A stretch of 64,000 nt of DNA from an uncultured Lachnospiraceae bacterium (GCA_900317825.1 ONIH01000002.1:55656-119655), one strand, 5' to 3'. Shown: positions 51,854 through 60,909, counted from the stretch's first letter. Notes: generated by a model from the letters alone, not told the origin. Numbers and translations: made by a program.

Positions 51854-53255
51854 AAAAAGCCGGCACACGTTAAATGTAGAGACTTCAGTCATAGCCTATG
51901 TCTTCCTGGCGCTCTTTCTTTTGCTCGTGGCGTACTTCGTGTATTTCATGGCTTTTAAGAGCGAGGACTTTATCAATAACCCAGCAAACCCCAGGGTAAA
52001 GGGCTTTGAAAAGCTGGTAGTCCGCGGTGAGATAAAAGCAGCGGACGGAACGGTCCTGGCGCGTACCGTCACAAGAAACGGAAAAGAAGTGCGCGAGTAT
52101 CCTAAGGGACGCGAATATGCTCATGTAGTGGGTTATAACTCAAATGGCATGAGCGGGATAGAATCAGATAAGAGCTTTTATATGCTCCGTTCTCATTCGT
52201 TCATTGTAAACCGCATAGTAAATGACTTAAAGAACGAGAAAAATCCCGGAGATAACGCAGTGACTTCACTCGATACTAAGCTTCAGGACACAGCCTATAA
52301 CGGAATGGGCTATTACCAGGGAGCAGCAGTCGCCATAGACTGTAATACCGGTGGAGTCCTGGCCATGGTATCGAAGCCGGATTTTGACCCAAACACGGTC
52401 ACGACGAACTGGAAGAGCCTCTCATCAGATGAGAACTCGGCACTTTTAAACCGTGCCACTCAGGGACTCTACCCACCAGGCTCGACTTTTAAGGTCATAA
52501 CAGCGCTCTCCTATTTAAAAAATGGCGGAAAGCTTTCCGATACTTTCGATTGCCAGGGCTCTTACACCGAGGACGGTTATACGATCCACTGCTACGGCGG
52601 GGAAGTCCATGGAAAGCAGACGTTCAAGCAGGCGTTCGGAAACTCCTGCAATGTAGCTTTTTCAAAGGTGGGGCTGTCACTTCCGAACGGAGCTCTGAAG
52701 AGCACCGCCCAGGAATTTTTATTTAATAAAAAAATACCGTCAGACATCTCAAATATAAATAAGAGCCAGTTTACGCTCAAAAGCTCGGACTCTAAGGCGC
52801 TTGTGATGCAGACTGCCATAGGACAGGGAAACACTCTCGTGACACCGCTCCATATGGCGCTCATCAGTGAAGCCGTGGCAAATGACGGAGTGATCAGGGA
52901 ACCTTTTGTCGTAGACCATATAGAAAATGACGGCGGAAGACTTGTAAGAAGCCATGTGGACAGAAGCGAGCGCATCTGCACCAGAGACGAAGCAAACACT
53001 TTAAAAGAGCTGATGCGCTACGTCGTAACGAACGGGACCGGAAGAGTGGTGAATTCTTCTTCCTACGAGGCTTACGGAAAGACAGGTACAGCAGAGTTCT
53101 CGTCAAACAAGGACGAGGCTCACTCCTGGTTTATAGGATTTGCAAAAAAAGGGAAGAAAAAAATAGCAGTAGCTGTTATAATGGAAAAGGGCGGAGCAGG
53201 CTCATCACACGCAGCGCCGCTCGCAAAGCAACTGTTTGACGCATACTTGGGATAG
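51792..53255 (+). CDS. Class B penicillin-binding protein (PbpA-like transpeptidase)
   Basis: 487 residues. A cytoplasmic basic start and a membrane helix (about 31-53) are followed by a short non-catalytic domain (about 65-150) and a transpeptidase domain. The active Ser231 is in PPGSTFK, the second motif is GNSCN and the third is YGKTGTAEF. It crosslinks peptidoglycan strands, most likely those made by the SEDS protein encoded just upstream. The start lies 62 bases inside that gene, with AAGGAAG upstream. Confidence 0.92.
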   Translation: MRQQNSRRSRDINGEEDRDARKSRHTLNVETSVIAYVFLALFLLLVAYFVYFMAFKSEDFINNPANPRVKGFEKLVVRGEIKAADGTVLARTVTRNGKEVREYPKGREYAHVVGYNSNGMSGIESDKSFYMLRSHSFIVNRIVNDLKNEKNPGDNAVTSLDTKLQDTAYNGMGYYQGAAVAIDCNTGGVLAMVSKPDFDPNTVTTNWKSLSSDENSALLNRATQGLYPPGSTFKVITALSYLKNGGKLSDTFDCQGSYTEDGYTIHCYGGEVHGKQTFKQAFGNSCNVAFSKVGLSLPNGALKSTAQEFLFNKKIPSDISNINKSQFTLKSSDSKALVMQTAIGQGNTLVTPLHMALISEAVANDGVIREPFVVDHIENDGGRLVRSHVDRSERICTRDEANTLKELMRYVVTNGTGRVVNSSSYEAYGKTGTAEFSSNKDEAHSWFIGFAKKGKKKIAVAVIMEKGGAGSSHAAPLAKQLFDAYLG

Positions 53256-53259
53256 GGAA

Positions 53260-53865
53260 ATGGTTATAAGGACAGTAGTCACAGTTCTTCTTGTAATCCT
53301 TGCTCTGTTAGTGTATCTTATATTTATACCGATAGCGTTCGGCGCGAAGGGAGACTTCGACGCGAAGTCATTTAAAGCCTACGTTCACGATCCGCTACGG
53401 TTTATAGACCTGAGGTACGACACTTCTCTCGAAGAAAAGTTTTCTCTCCGGATCTTTTACTTTATAAAGCCTTTCGGGAAGAAAAAAGAAGAGAGGACAG
53501 GACAGAAAAAAAAGAAGAAACGGCAGAAGAAAAGAGAAAAAAAGCCTGCTGACAAAAAGAAGAAGCTAAAAGACTTCATAAAGACCAGGCTTAAGCCTAT
53601 ACTAAAAAGCATCATCGGCCTGCTGGAAAAATGCCGCATCCACATAGATGACTGCGACATCGATTTTTCAACAGGCGAGCCTGACACGACAGCCCTGATC
53701 TACGGCGGTCTGTCATCACTCCCGTTCATGTACAGTAAGTCTACAAACCTGACCTGCGACCTGATGAGTGATGACGCATATATCAATGGGCATCTTTCTT
53801 TCTGCGGTTCGTTTCACATATTCTGGGTGCTGTATTATTTGATTCGGATATTTTTTAACCCGTGA
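53260..53865 (+). CDS. DUF2953-type membrane protein
   Basis: 201 residues from ATG 53260 (a TTG at 53236 is less likely). A membrane helix (about 3-22) is followed by a very Lys-rich stretch (about 70-110) and a C-terminal domain with a hydrophobic end (HIFWVLYYLIRIFF). The pattern fits DUF2953 proteins, found near ytfJ in spore formers. Function is unknown. It precedes the GerW/YtfJ gene, as in Bacillus. Confidence 0.7.
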   Translation: MVIRTVVTVLLVILALLVYLIFIPIAFGAKGDFDAKSFKAYVHDPLRFIDLRYDTSLEEKFSLRIFYFIKPFGKKKEERTGQKKKKKRQKKREKKPADKKKKLKDFIKTRLKPILKSIIGLLEKCRIHIDDCDIDFSTGEPDTTALIYGGLSSLPFMYSKSTNLTCDLMSDDAYINGHLSFCGSFHIFWVLYYLIRIFFNP

Positions 53866-53882
53866 TTACAAGGAGTATACAA

Positions 53883-54317
53883 ATGACACGAGACACATTC
53901 GAGACAACAGTTAAGGCCCTCCTCGAAGGCATGAACACGAATTTTTCCACGAAATCCGTCGTCGGCGACCCGGTACAGGTCGGCGACACCACGATCATCC
54001 CGTTAGTCGACATCTCGGTCGGCATGATAAGCGGCTCGTTTAATGGCGAGAAGAATTCCAACAGCGCCGGAGGCATCGGTGTAAAGGCCCGCCCGCAGTC
54101 AGTCATCGTGATAAAAGACGGATCTGTCCGCCTTATGGACATAGGTACCAGAAGCGGAATGGATAAGCTCTTAGACCTGATACCGGATTTTATAGATATG
54201 TTCAGGGGAAAGAAATCCTCAAAAGCATCTGAAAAGGAAGAGGATAAGGAAGCGCGCGAGGCCGCAAAAGAAGAGATAGAAGAGCGCGTCCAGAAAGCAT
54301 CAGAAAAAACAGAATAA
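53883..54317 (+). CDS. GerW/YtfJ family sporulation-type protein
   Basis: 144 residues from ATG 53883, with AAGGAG upstream; a frame from 53862 lacks a site. The core (FSTKSVVGDPVQVGDTTIIP, then AGGIGVKARPQSVIVIKDG) is typical of YtfJ/GerW. The C-terminus is a charged Lys/Glu tail. In Bacillus the protein is made in the forespore and needed for germination with L-alanine. Many non-sporulating Lachnospiraceae also keep it, so its presence does not prove sporulation. Confidence 0.88.
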   Translation: MTRDTFETTVKALLEGMNTNFSTKSVVGDPVQVGDTTIIPLVDISVGMISGSFNGEKNSNSAGGIGVKARPQSVIVIKDGSVRLMDIGTRSGMDKLLDLIPDFIDMFRGKKSSKASEKEEDKEAREAAKEEIEERVQKASEKTE

Positions 54318-54331
54318 GGCAAAAAAAATAA

Positions 54332-54355
54332 CCGCCCCAATGGGGCGGCATTTTT
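54332..54355. terminator. Bidirectional terminator between ytfJ-like gene and rpmB
   Basis: CCGCCCC (54332-54338) pairs with GGGGCGG (54342-54348) across a 3-base loop. Five T residues follow on the plus strand. An A-run before the stem serves the minus strand, ending the convergent rpmB transcript. Confidence 0.88.
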
Positions 54356-54367
54356 ATACGCGTTCTA

Positions 54368-54549
54368 TTAAGCTCTCTCAACAGCGCCTGAACGAAGACA
54401 GGAAGTGCAGACGTATAATCTCTTAGGAGTACCGTTAACGATACATTTAACTGATTTAACGTTTGATTTCTCCTGTTCGACCTTCTATGAGAATGGCTCA
54501 CGTTGTTTCCGAAGTGAGCGCCTTTTCCGCAAATAGCACACTTTGCCAT
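54368..54549 (-). pseudogene. rpmB: 50S ribosomal protein L28, frameshifted
   Basis: The reading frame begins MAKCAICGKGAHFGNNVSHS and continues HRRSNRR, as in zinc-type L28. The frame then breaks at 54467-54468; the rest continues in another frame as SNVKSVKCIVNGTPKRL, YVCTSCLRSGAVERA, then stop. The total of 182 bases is 4 short of a 61-residue L28, as if a WK codon pair lost four bases. Both Cys pairs (CAIC, CTSC) are present. A perfect Shine-Dalgarno and promoter remain. As L28 is normally required for ribosome function, this may be a sequencing or assembly error, or a decaying copy with an intact paralogue elsewhere. Confidence 0.85.
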
Positions 54550-54619
54550 ACCAAAGCACCTCCTATCTCTTAAAGAATGATCTGAATTATATTATGCCGT
54601 TTCACGACACAACTACTGT

Positions 54620-54648
54620 ATTTTACCAAAACTATATATAGATTGCAA
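54620..54648 (-). promoter_or_regulatory. rpmB promoter
   Basis: On the minus strand TTGCAA (54643-54648) and TAAAAT (54620-54625) are spaced by 17 bp, with an extended -10 TGG. It drives rpmB and lies back-to-back with the asp23 promoter. Confidence 0.7.
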
Positions 54649-54661
54649 GTACTTTTTTTAG

Positions 54662-54690
54662 TTGAAAAAAAATTCTTTTTTAGATATAAT
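54662..54690 (+). promoter_or_regulatory. asp23-operon promoter
   Basis: TTGAAA (54662-54667) and a perfect TATAAT (54685-54690) are spaced by 17 bp. It is divergent from the rpmB promoter with 13 bases between the two -35 boxes. Confidence 0.78.
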
Positions 54691-54740
54691 GGTATTAGCA
54701 GTTTTTTGAAATAAATAGATTTTTTTATATGGAGGAATTT

Positions 54741-55106
54741 ATGCAGGCACAGGGTCAGATGGAAAATGATCTCGGAAAGATCATTATCGACACCGATGTC
54801 ATTGCCACATATGCAGGATCCGTAGCGGTTGAGTGTTTCGGGATCGTCGGCATGGCAGCGGTAAATATGAAGGATGGTCTTGTAAAGCTCCTGAAGAAGG
54901 AGTATTTAGGACATGGCATACAGGTACACTATAACGACGCGGGAAGCATTTCACTTGACTTCCACTGTATAGTAAGCTACGGAGTCTCTATCGCAGCAGT
55001 AGCTTCAAATCTCCGTGAGACTGTAAAGTACAAGGTCGAGGAGTTTACAGGCATGTCGGTTGACCAGATAAATGTATATGTAGAGGGCGTTCGCGTCATC
55101 GATTAA
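54741..55106 (+). CDS. Asp23/Gls24 family envelope stress protein (YloU-type)
   Basis: 121 residues from ATG 54741, chosen because GGAGG sits just upstream; a frame from 54729 would include that site. The Asp23 domain covers most of the protein (VIATYAGSVAVECFGIVGMA, then VHYNDAGSISLDFHCIVSYG). Members are membrane-associated stress proteins. It is paired with the FakA/YloV-type gene, as yloU is in Bacillus. Confidence 0.9.
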   Translation: MQAQGQMENDLGKIIIDTDVIATYAGSVAVECFGIVGMAAVNMKDGLVKLLKKEYLGHGIQVHYNDAGSISLDFHCIVSYGVSIAAVASNLRETVKYKVEEFTGMSVDQINVYVEGVRVID

Positions 55107-55116
55107 GGAGGATACA

Positions 55117-56760
55117 TTGGCAGTTAATTCAATAGATGCGGTCCAGGTATCCAGAATGTTTCTGGCAGGCGCCCGTTATCTCGAAAATCAGAAAGACCAT
55201 ATAAACGAACTGAATGTATTCCCGGTACCGGATGGTGATACCGGAACGAACATGACAGCGACGATCATGTCAGCAGCCCAGGCAGTGAGTGCCATAAAGG
55301 ATCCTGACATGAAGACTCTTTCAAAGGCCATTTCTTCAGGTTCTCTAAGAGGCGCCAGAGGAAACTCAGGAGTCATTTTATCCCAGCTCTTCAGAGGCTT
55401 TACTAAGGTCATGAAGACTGTAGACGCGATCGACGCGAATGTTCTCGCTGAGGGAATGCAGAAGGCTACAGAGACTGCATACAGAGCAGTCATGAAACCA
55501 AAGGAAGGCACTATCCTCACAGTCGCTAAGGCGGCCAGTGATGCAGCAGTCGATGCTGCAGAGCAGACAGATGACCTTATAGAGATAGGAGAGAGGATAG
55601 TAGACGCAGCCACGGCTGCACTTGAGTCCACTCCGGAGCTTCTTCCTGTCTTAAAAGAAGCAGGAGTCGTAGATTCGGGCGGTTCAGGACTTCTCGAGGT
55701 ATTAAAGGGCGCCTATGATTACCTCTGCGGTAAGGACATTGATATCACTATCGAAGAGGAAAAGCCTGATGAAGCCGAGATAGAAAAAGAAGAAGAGGTA
55801 AAGTTCACCTACAGTGTAGCCTTTTCTGTAAAGGCTCCTGAGCGCTTTGCCGCAGGAGTAGACTCTGACCTCAGTGCTTACCTTTCAGGAATAGGTGAAG
55901 AGGTAAAGCTTACATCAGATTCTGAGACGATGAAGATCTCGCTTCTTACAAATGAGCCTGGAAAAGCCATAAACCACGCTATAAAGCTCGGTGAAGCCTA
56001 CGATATCCATATCACGAATGTAAAGCTCGACGGAAAGACACCTGCTCCTTCAGCTCCGAAGCAGCAGTCAGAAGAGGAAAAGCAGCCTGAGAATTCGTGG
56101 AAGGAGATAGGCTTTGTAGCCGTATCCTGCGGCGAGGGATTAGACAGTATTTTTAAAGAGCTGGGCGCTGATGTCGTGATAAAAGGCGGGCAGACCATGA
56201 ACCCGTCTACAGATGACATCCTCCAGGCGGCAGAGAAGGTAAACGCGAAGAACGTCTTCATCCTCCCGAATAATAAAAATATCGTTCTTGCAGCCAGTCA
56301 GGCAGCAGAGCTTTTAGATGACAAGAAGGGAATCGTCCTTCCGGCAAAGACCATCCCTCAGGGAATTACAGCTCTGATAAACTTCATCCCTGACCAGTCA
56401 GTCGAGGAAAATGAAGAGCGCATGAAGGAAGAACTCTCAAAGGTAAAGACTGGAGAGATCACCTATGCTGTAAGAGATACTTCGATAGACGGAAGAGCCA
56501 TAAAAGCCGGTGACTACATGGGGCTTACAGACCTTGGCATAAAGGCAGTAAATACCTCTATCGTAGAGACTTTTAAGGAAATGCTTACCCAGATGGTAGA
56601 TGAGGATTCAGCTCTCCTTACCATCTATACAGGAGCCGATGCGAAGTCTGATGAGACAGACCAGATAAAGGACATGATAAAGCAGAACTATCCGTCGCTT
56701 GAGATAGATATTCAGGACGGCGGACAGAATGTGTACTACTACATAGTAAGCGTTGAGTAA
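55117..56760 (+). CDS. Dihydroxyacetone-kinase-like protein, FakA/YloV family
   Basis: 547 residues. The N-terminal DhaL-type ATP-binding domain (about 1-200) has NVFPVPDGDTGTNM and GARGNSGVILSQLFRGF. The C-terminal part (about 230-547) is the FakA-specific region. In Staphylococcus and Streptococcus, FakA phosphorylates fatty acids bound to a DegV-type FakB; no degV gene is in the window. The start is TTG 55117, with AAGGAGG upstream. Confidence 0.9.
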   Translation: MAVNSIDAVQVSRMFLAGARYLENQKDHINELNVFPVPDGDTGTNMTATIMSAAQAVSAIKDPDMKTLSKAISSGSLRGARGNSGVILSQLFRGFTKVMKTVDAIDANVLAEGMQKATETAYRAVMKPKEGTILTVAKAASDAAVDAAEQTDDLIEIGERIVDAATAALESTPELLPVLKEAGVVDSGGSGLLEVLKGAYDYLCGKDIDITIEEEKPDEAEIEKEEEVKFTYSVAFSVKAPERFAAGVDSDLSAYLSGIGEEVKLTSDSETMKISLLTNEPGKAINHAIKLGEAYDIHITNVKLDGKTPAPSAPKQQSEEEKQPENSWKEIGFVAVSCGEGLDSIFKELGADVVIKGGQTMNPSTDDILQAAEKVNAKNVFILPNNKNIVLAASQAAELLDDKKGIVLPAKTIPQGITALINFIPDQSVEENEERMKEELSKVKTGEITYAVRDTSIDGRAIKAGDYMGLTDLGIKAVNTSIVETFKEMLTQMVDEDSALLTIYTGADAKSDETDQIKDMIKQNYPSLEIDIQDGGQNVYYYIVSVE

Positions 56761-58800
56761 ATGAACTTAAATGACGATATCACAGTTGTAAAAGGAATCG
56801 GACCTAAGACGGCCGCCCCCTTCAGGAGGGCGGGCGTTTTTTGTGTATATGACCTTCTTACCTACTATCCATCTTCATATAAGAATTACCCGGAGGTATC
56901 GGCAGTCCTTTCGGCGGATGAAGGCGCATCGGTGGCTCTGGCTGCCCCTGTAAAAAATATCTACGAGCGCTACGCAAATGGAAAGACACTGACTACAGCG
57001 AATGTAAGTGTCCTGGGTCTTAATGTAAATCTCGTCTGGTTTAACCAGCGCTACCTGAAAAAGAGCCTTAAGCCTGGCATCCGGTACGTATTTTTTGGAA
57101 AAGTATCCTATAAGGGGAAGACTCCTGAACTGGTACAGCCGCAGATTTTTTCACTGAATGAATATCAGAAAATGGTCGGTATGAAGCTGCCGGTATATCC
57201 GAAGGTCTTCGGACTGACTGACAAGATGATAGAAAAAGCAGTCATAAATGTGCTGGACTGTGTAAAAATACAGGAATATCTACCGACTGTTATCACTGAT
57301 AAGTATTCTCTTATAGACATAGATACGGCTTTCAGAAATATCCATTTCCCTGAAAATGACGAAATGCTTGTTGAAGCCAGAAAAAGGCTCGCCTTCGATG
57401 AATTTTTCCTATTTCTTTTAAATCAGCGGATGACCACAGCTGAAGAGACTAAAACCATAAATACTCTTGGAAAATTCGATACTACTGTCGTAGAACAGAT
57501 AAAAGCTTCGCTTCCCTATCAGCTGACGGCGGGACAGGAAAGTGCTTTAAACGACGTTCTACGTGACATTAACGGTAAGTATATAACTCAGAGGCTTATT
57601 CAGGGAGATGTCGGGAGCGGAAAGACTATAGTGGCCTTTATCGCAATGGCTGTAATGGCAGAAAACGGTTACACTTCGGCTATAATGGCGCCTACTGAGG
57701 TGCTTGCAAGACAGCACTATGAGAAGTTTATAGCTTTATGTAATACTGCCGGACTTGATGTCCCATGCGTCCTTCTGACCGGTCATGTGAAGGGAAAGGC
57801 ACGTACAAAAGCACTGGAAGACATAGCTTCTGGAATCCCATCTTTTGTCATAGGAACCCATGCTCTCTTTCAGGAAAAAGTGGAGTTTAAGAACTTAGCC
57901 CTGGTGATAACAGATGAGCAGCACAGGTTCGGCGTGAAGCAGAGAAATGCTTTGGCAGAGAAGGGAGAAGAGGCCTTTTCTATCGTAATGAGCGCTACAC
58001 CTATCCCAAGGACTCTGGCGCTTATCCTCTACCAGGGACTTAACATCTCTACTATCACCGAAAAACCTTCGATCAGAAAGCCCATAAAAAATGCTGTCAT
58101 AGACCCATCCCTCAGGAAAAACGCCTACGCTCTTTTTATAAAAGAGATAAGAGCCGGTCACCAGGGAGTCATCATCTGCCCTCTGGTAGAGCCGTCTGAA
58201 AACGCCGAAGGAGAAAATGTAGAAGAGTATTATGAAAAGATCGTAAGAATCTTCCCGGATGATATAACTATAGGAAAACTCTACGGACCTATGCCTGCAG
58301 ATGAAAAGGAGCAGGTCATGTCTGACTTTGCTTCCGCAAAAACTGACCTGCTGATCTCTACGACTGTTATAGAAGTCGGAGTAGATGTGCCGAATGCTAC
58401 GGTCATTATGATAGAGGACGCTCAGAAATTCGGCCTCGCTCAGCTGCACCAGTTAAGAGGCAGAGTAGGGCGTGGTGATGCGCAGGCTTACTGCATGTTC
58501 GTAGACACCAGCGGTTCAAAGACGCCGTCAAAGCGCCTTGAAGTACTTAAAAAATCAAACGACGGTTTTTATCTCGCAAACGCGGACCTTAAAATGCGAG
58601 GCCCCGGAGATACTTTCGGTGTAAGGCAGTCGGGAGATGTGTCATTTAAGATCGCAGATATCTATAATGATGCCGACCTGCTACGGGAGGCGTCGGATAG
58701 CGTACAGATGCTTCTGGATTCTGACCCGACACTTGATGGCCTTCCGCAGCTTAGATCACACCTGAAAGAACAGTCTGACCGTCAGTATTCGAACCTTTAG
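56761..58800 (+). CDS. recG: ATP-dependent DNA helicase RecG
   Basis: 679 residues. The wedge/OB domain lies at about 1-160 (VKGIGPKTAAPFRRAGVFCV is the typical start). Walker A GDVGSGKT is near residue 282, the DEQH box follows (ITDEQHRFGVKQR), and the helicase C domain has TTVIEVGVDVPNA and QLRGRVGRG. It reverses stalled replication forks. It starts directly after the FakA-type gene with no gap, and ends with a 4-base convergent overlap with rqcH. Confidence 0.96.
   Translation: MNLNDDITVVKGIGPKTAAPFRRAGVFCVYDLLTYYPSSYKNYPEVSAVLSADEGASVALAAPVKNIYERYANGKTLTTANVSVLGLNVNLVWFNQRYLKKSLKPGIRYVFFGKVSYKGKTPELVQPQIFSLNEYQKMVGMKLPVYPKVFGLTDKMIEKAVINVLDCVKIQEYLPTVITDKYSLIDIDTAFRNIHFPENDEMLVEARKRLAFDEFFLFLLNQRMTTAEETKTINTLGKFDTTVVEQIKASLPYQLTAGQESALNDVLRDINGKYITQRLIQGDVGSGKTIVAFIAMAVMAENGYTSAIMAPTEVLARQHYEKFIALCNTAGLDVPCVLLTGHVKGKARTKALEDIASGIPSFVIGTHALFQEKVEFKNLALVITDEQHRFGVKQRNALAEKGEEAFSIVMSATPIPRTLALILYQGLNISTITEKPSIRKPIKNAVIDPSLRKNAYALFIKEIRAGHQGVIICPLVEPSENAEGENVEEYYEKIVRIFPDDITIGKLYGPMPADEKEQVMSDFASAKTDLLISTTVIEVGVDVPNATVIMIEDAQKFGLAQLHQLRGRVGRGDAQAYCMFVDTSGSKTPSKRLEVLKKSNDGFYLANADLKMRGPGDTFGVRQSGDVSFKIADIYNDADLLREASDSVQMLLDSDPTLDGLPQLRSHLKEQSDRQYSNL
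56813..56842 (+). terminator. Terminator-like hairpin inside the recG start region
   Basis: CCGCCC (56813-56818) can pair with GGGCGG (56828-56833), all G-C pairs, with six T residues at 56837-56842. It lies about 50 bases into recG. Translating ribosomes would normally melt it. It might limit recG expression when translation is low. It may also be only the codon choice at this site. Confidence 0.3.
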
Positions 58801-60539
58801 GCCCTGGTCACTCCGGTCACCTGCGGATGGACTGTGATCGAATAGTTCGTGTGATAGATGACAAAACCAGGAGCACCGCCATTGGTTTTCCTAAGTTCTT
58901 TTCTCTGGACGTAGTCTACCTCTGTCTTGTCGTTGTCACGGCCTTTCGAGTAGTAGGCAGCTATCTGGGCGGCTATCTCGTAGTCTTTGTCAGGCAGCTC
59001 CTTTCCTCCGGTTTTTACGATGACGTGAGAACCGGGGATTTTTTTGGCGTGGAACCACCAGTCGTCCGGATCTGCCTTCTTAAAGGTCACGAATTCATTC
59101 TGGTAGTTATTTTTCCCTACGAAGATATCAAAGCCGTCATCTGTCATGAAGTGGAGCGGCTTTGCCTTTACGTCCTTTTCTTTTTTCCCGTGGGAATTCT
59201 TATGGATAAAGCCTGCTGCAACGAGCTCTTTTTTTATCTCGGAGAGGTCACCCTCGTCTTCGGCGAGATCTAGAGAGGTGAGTACTGAGTCGAGCTGCTC
59301 TATATTTTTCTTAGTCTCTTCTATCTGGATCGTGACTGCCTCTTTGGTTCGTTTTAGCTTGTCGTATCTCTTGAAATAGTTTTCGGCGCACTCCATAGCT
59401 GTCTTTTCCGGATCGAGAGGTATCGTAAGCGGCTCGTTCGAGTAGTAGTTGGTCACTTCTATCGATTTGGCGCCCTCTGGAGCAGAGTAGCCGTAGGTGT
59501 GGAGAAGCTCACCGTAGACTCGGTACTTATCCATTTTTTCGGTACTCTTGAGCTGCTTTTCCTGGAGGTTAAGCTTCTTCGACTCGCGCTCTAAGAGATT
59601 CTTTACGTTCTTCCTGAGATCTGCAGAGCGCTGCTTCATGTTCGAGTAGGTATTTTTTGAAGCGTAAAAAGTGTAGAGCATTTCGCTTACTGAAGTAAAA
59701 TCCTGCTTCTCAGAGTCGGAATAAGCCAGAAGCGGCCAGGCTGAAAACTCGAGCGGCTTTTTAGTGACCGGATCTGAGTAGATCACAGGGGAAGCTGGCT
59801 TATTTTCTATGGTGTCGAGCAGATTCTTAAAAGCTCCGTATAAATGATCCTTATCGTCAGTCGTAAGAGCGGCTGTTGAAACGCCCGGATCGACAGCTGC
59901 CTCAAGGCAGAGCTGGTTTGATGTCACAAAAGAAAAACCGACCACACCAGAGCTTATGGCCTTGGCAGTTTCGTGAGGGCGCCTAAGTATATCCTCTTTA
60001 AACATGGTCTCTGTGATCTCAAACGGGTTATACTTATCCTTCTGAGCCGGGATAAAGTAGTCTCTTCCAGGGAGCACTTCCCTGACGCTTGAAGTATTGG
60101 CTCCGACCCTTTTTATCGAGTCAAGGATCTTTCCATTATCATCTGTAAAGATGATATTCGAGTATTTTCCCATTATCTCGATGTAGAGATTCTTGTGTGC
60201 TTCATCGCCCATTTCATCTAAGTGTCTGATTCGAAGGCAGACTACACGCTCTAACCCAGGCTGGGTGACCTCTTCGATGATGCCGCTTCCTATGTATTTT
60301 CGAAGAAGCATAAGAAATCCTGGTGCTTTGAGAGGGGATACTTCGTTTGTCTGTGTCAGATATATGAGCGGCAGGGAAGCATTTGCATTCATCAGAAGCA
60401 GGTACTTTCCGCCGTTATTTTTTACAGTGATCATAAGCTCTTCAGGCTGAGGTTGGGCTATCTTTACGATGCGTCCGCCTCCCAGAGCTTCATTCAGTTC
60501 TCTTGTAAGCGCGTGAACTGTGATTCCATCAAATGACAT
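58797..60539 (-). CDS. rqcH: Ribosome quality control factor RqcH (Rqc2/NEMF, FbpA-type)
   Basis: 580 residues. The NFACT-N domain (MSFDGITVHALTREL, then APGFLMLLRKYIGSG) is followed by coiled-coil NFACT middle parts (about 285-430) and the NFACT-R domain (DWWFHAKKIPGSHVIV) near 485-510. It binds obstructed 50S subunits and directs alanine tailing of stalled peptides. The ATG has AAAGGAG upstream. It is convergent to recG and divergent from remA. Confidence 0.94.
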   Translation of the reverse strand: MSFDGITVHALTRELNEALGGGRIVKIAQPQPEELMITVKNNGGKYLLLMNANASLPLIYLTQTNEVSPLKAPGFLMLLRKYIGSGIIEEVTQPGLERVVCLRIRHLDEMGDEAHKNLYIEIMGKYSNIIFTDDNGKILDSIKRVGANTSSVREVLPGRDYFIPAQKDKYNPFEITETMFKEDILRRPHETAKAISSGVVGFSFVTSNQLCLEAAVDPGVSTAALTTDDKDHLYGAFKNLLDTIENKPASPVIYSDPVTKKPLEFSAWPLLAYSDSEKQDFTSVSEMLYTFYASKNTYSNMKQRSADLRKNVKNLLERESKKLNLQEKQLKSTEKMDKYRVYGELLHTYGYSAPEGAKSIEVTNYYSNEPLTIPLDPEKTAMECAENYFKRYDKLKRTKEAVTIQIEETKKNIEQLDSVLTSLDLAEDEGDLSEIKKELVAAGFIHKNSHGKKEKDVKAKPLHFMTDDGFDIFVGKNNYQNEFVTFKKADPDDWWFHAKKIPGSHVIVKTGGKELPDKDYEIAAQIAAYYSKGRDNDKTEVDYVQRKELRKTNGGAPGFVIYHTNYSITVHPQVTGVTRA

Positions 60540-60567
60540 AATTTAAACTCCTTTATCATAGAAGTAT

Positions 60568-60596
60568 ATTTTAAACGTAATGCTAAAAAATGACAA
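60568..60596 (-). promoter_or_regulatory. rqcH promoter
   Basis: On the minus strand TTGTCA (60591-60596) and TAAAAT (60568-60573) are spaced by 17 bp, with a leader of about 20 nt before the ribosome-binding site and start. Confidence 0.65.
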
Positions 60597-60602
60597 GACT
60601 AT

Positions 60603-60631
60603 TTGACTAAAGGCAGTTATTGGTATAAAAT
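60603..60631 (+). promoter_or_regulatory. remA-operon promoter
   Basis: TTGACT (60603-60608) and TAAAAT (60626-60631) are spaced by 17 bp. Its -35 box is only six bases from that of the divergent rqcH promoter, so the two may influence each other. Confidence 0.65.
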
Positions 60632-60666
60632 ACATTAGATTGTGTTCTGAAAACAGGAGGCATTTT

Positions 60667-60909
60667 ATGCAGTTTATAAATATCGGATATGGAAATCTGG
60701 TAAACTCAGAAAAGATACTGTGTATAGTGTCTCCTGATTCGGCGCCGGTACACAGGCTCGTTTCCAAAGCAAAGGAAGAGGGTTTGCTTATCGACGCGAG
60801 CCAGGGCAGAAAGACGAAAGGAGTCATTTTTTCGACAGACGGAAGGGTGATACTTTCGGCTCTGGTCCCGGAGACGATCGCAGGTAGACTTAATACAGAA
60901 GAGGTATAG
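60667..60909 (+). CDS. remA: DUF370 / RemA-like regulatory protein
   Basis: 80 residues from ATG 60667, set by AGGAGG seven bases upstream. The family opening MQFINIGYGNLVNSEKIL and the QGRKTKGVIFSTDGRVILS block are near-complete. RemA is a ring-forming DNA-binding protein that activates biofilm matrix genes in Bacillus. Its place before gmk and rpoZ is the same as in Bacillus (ylzA). Matrix regulation in this organism is not shown. Confidence 0.9.
   Translation: MQFINIGYGNLVNSEKILCIVSPDSAPVHRLVSKAKEEGLLIDASQGRKTKGVIFSTDGRVILSALVPETIAGRLNTEEV

Noticed and set aside
54202-54549. 115-residue minus-strand open frame that looks novel
   Set aside because: Its first 27 residues are L28; the rest is the wrong frame after the rpmB frameshift and runs through the terminator.
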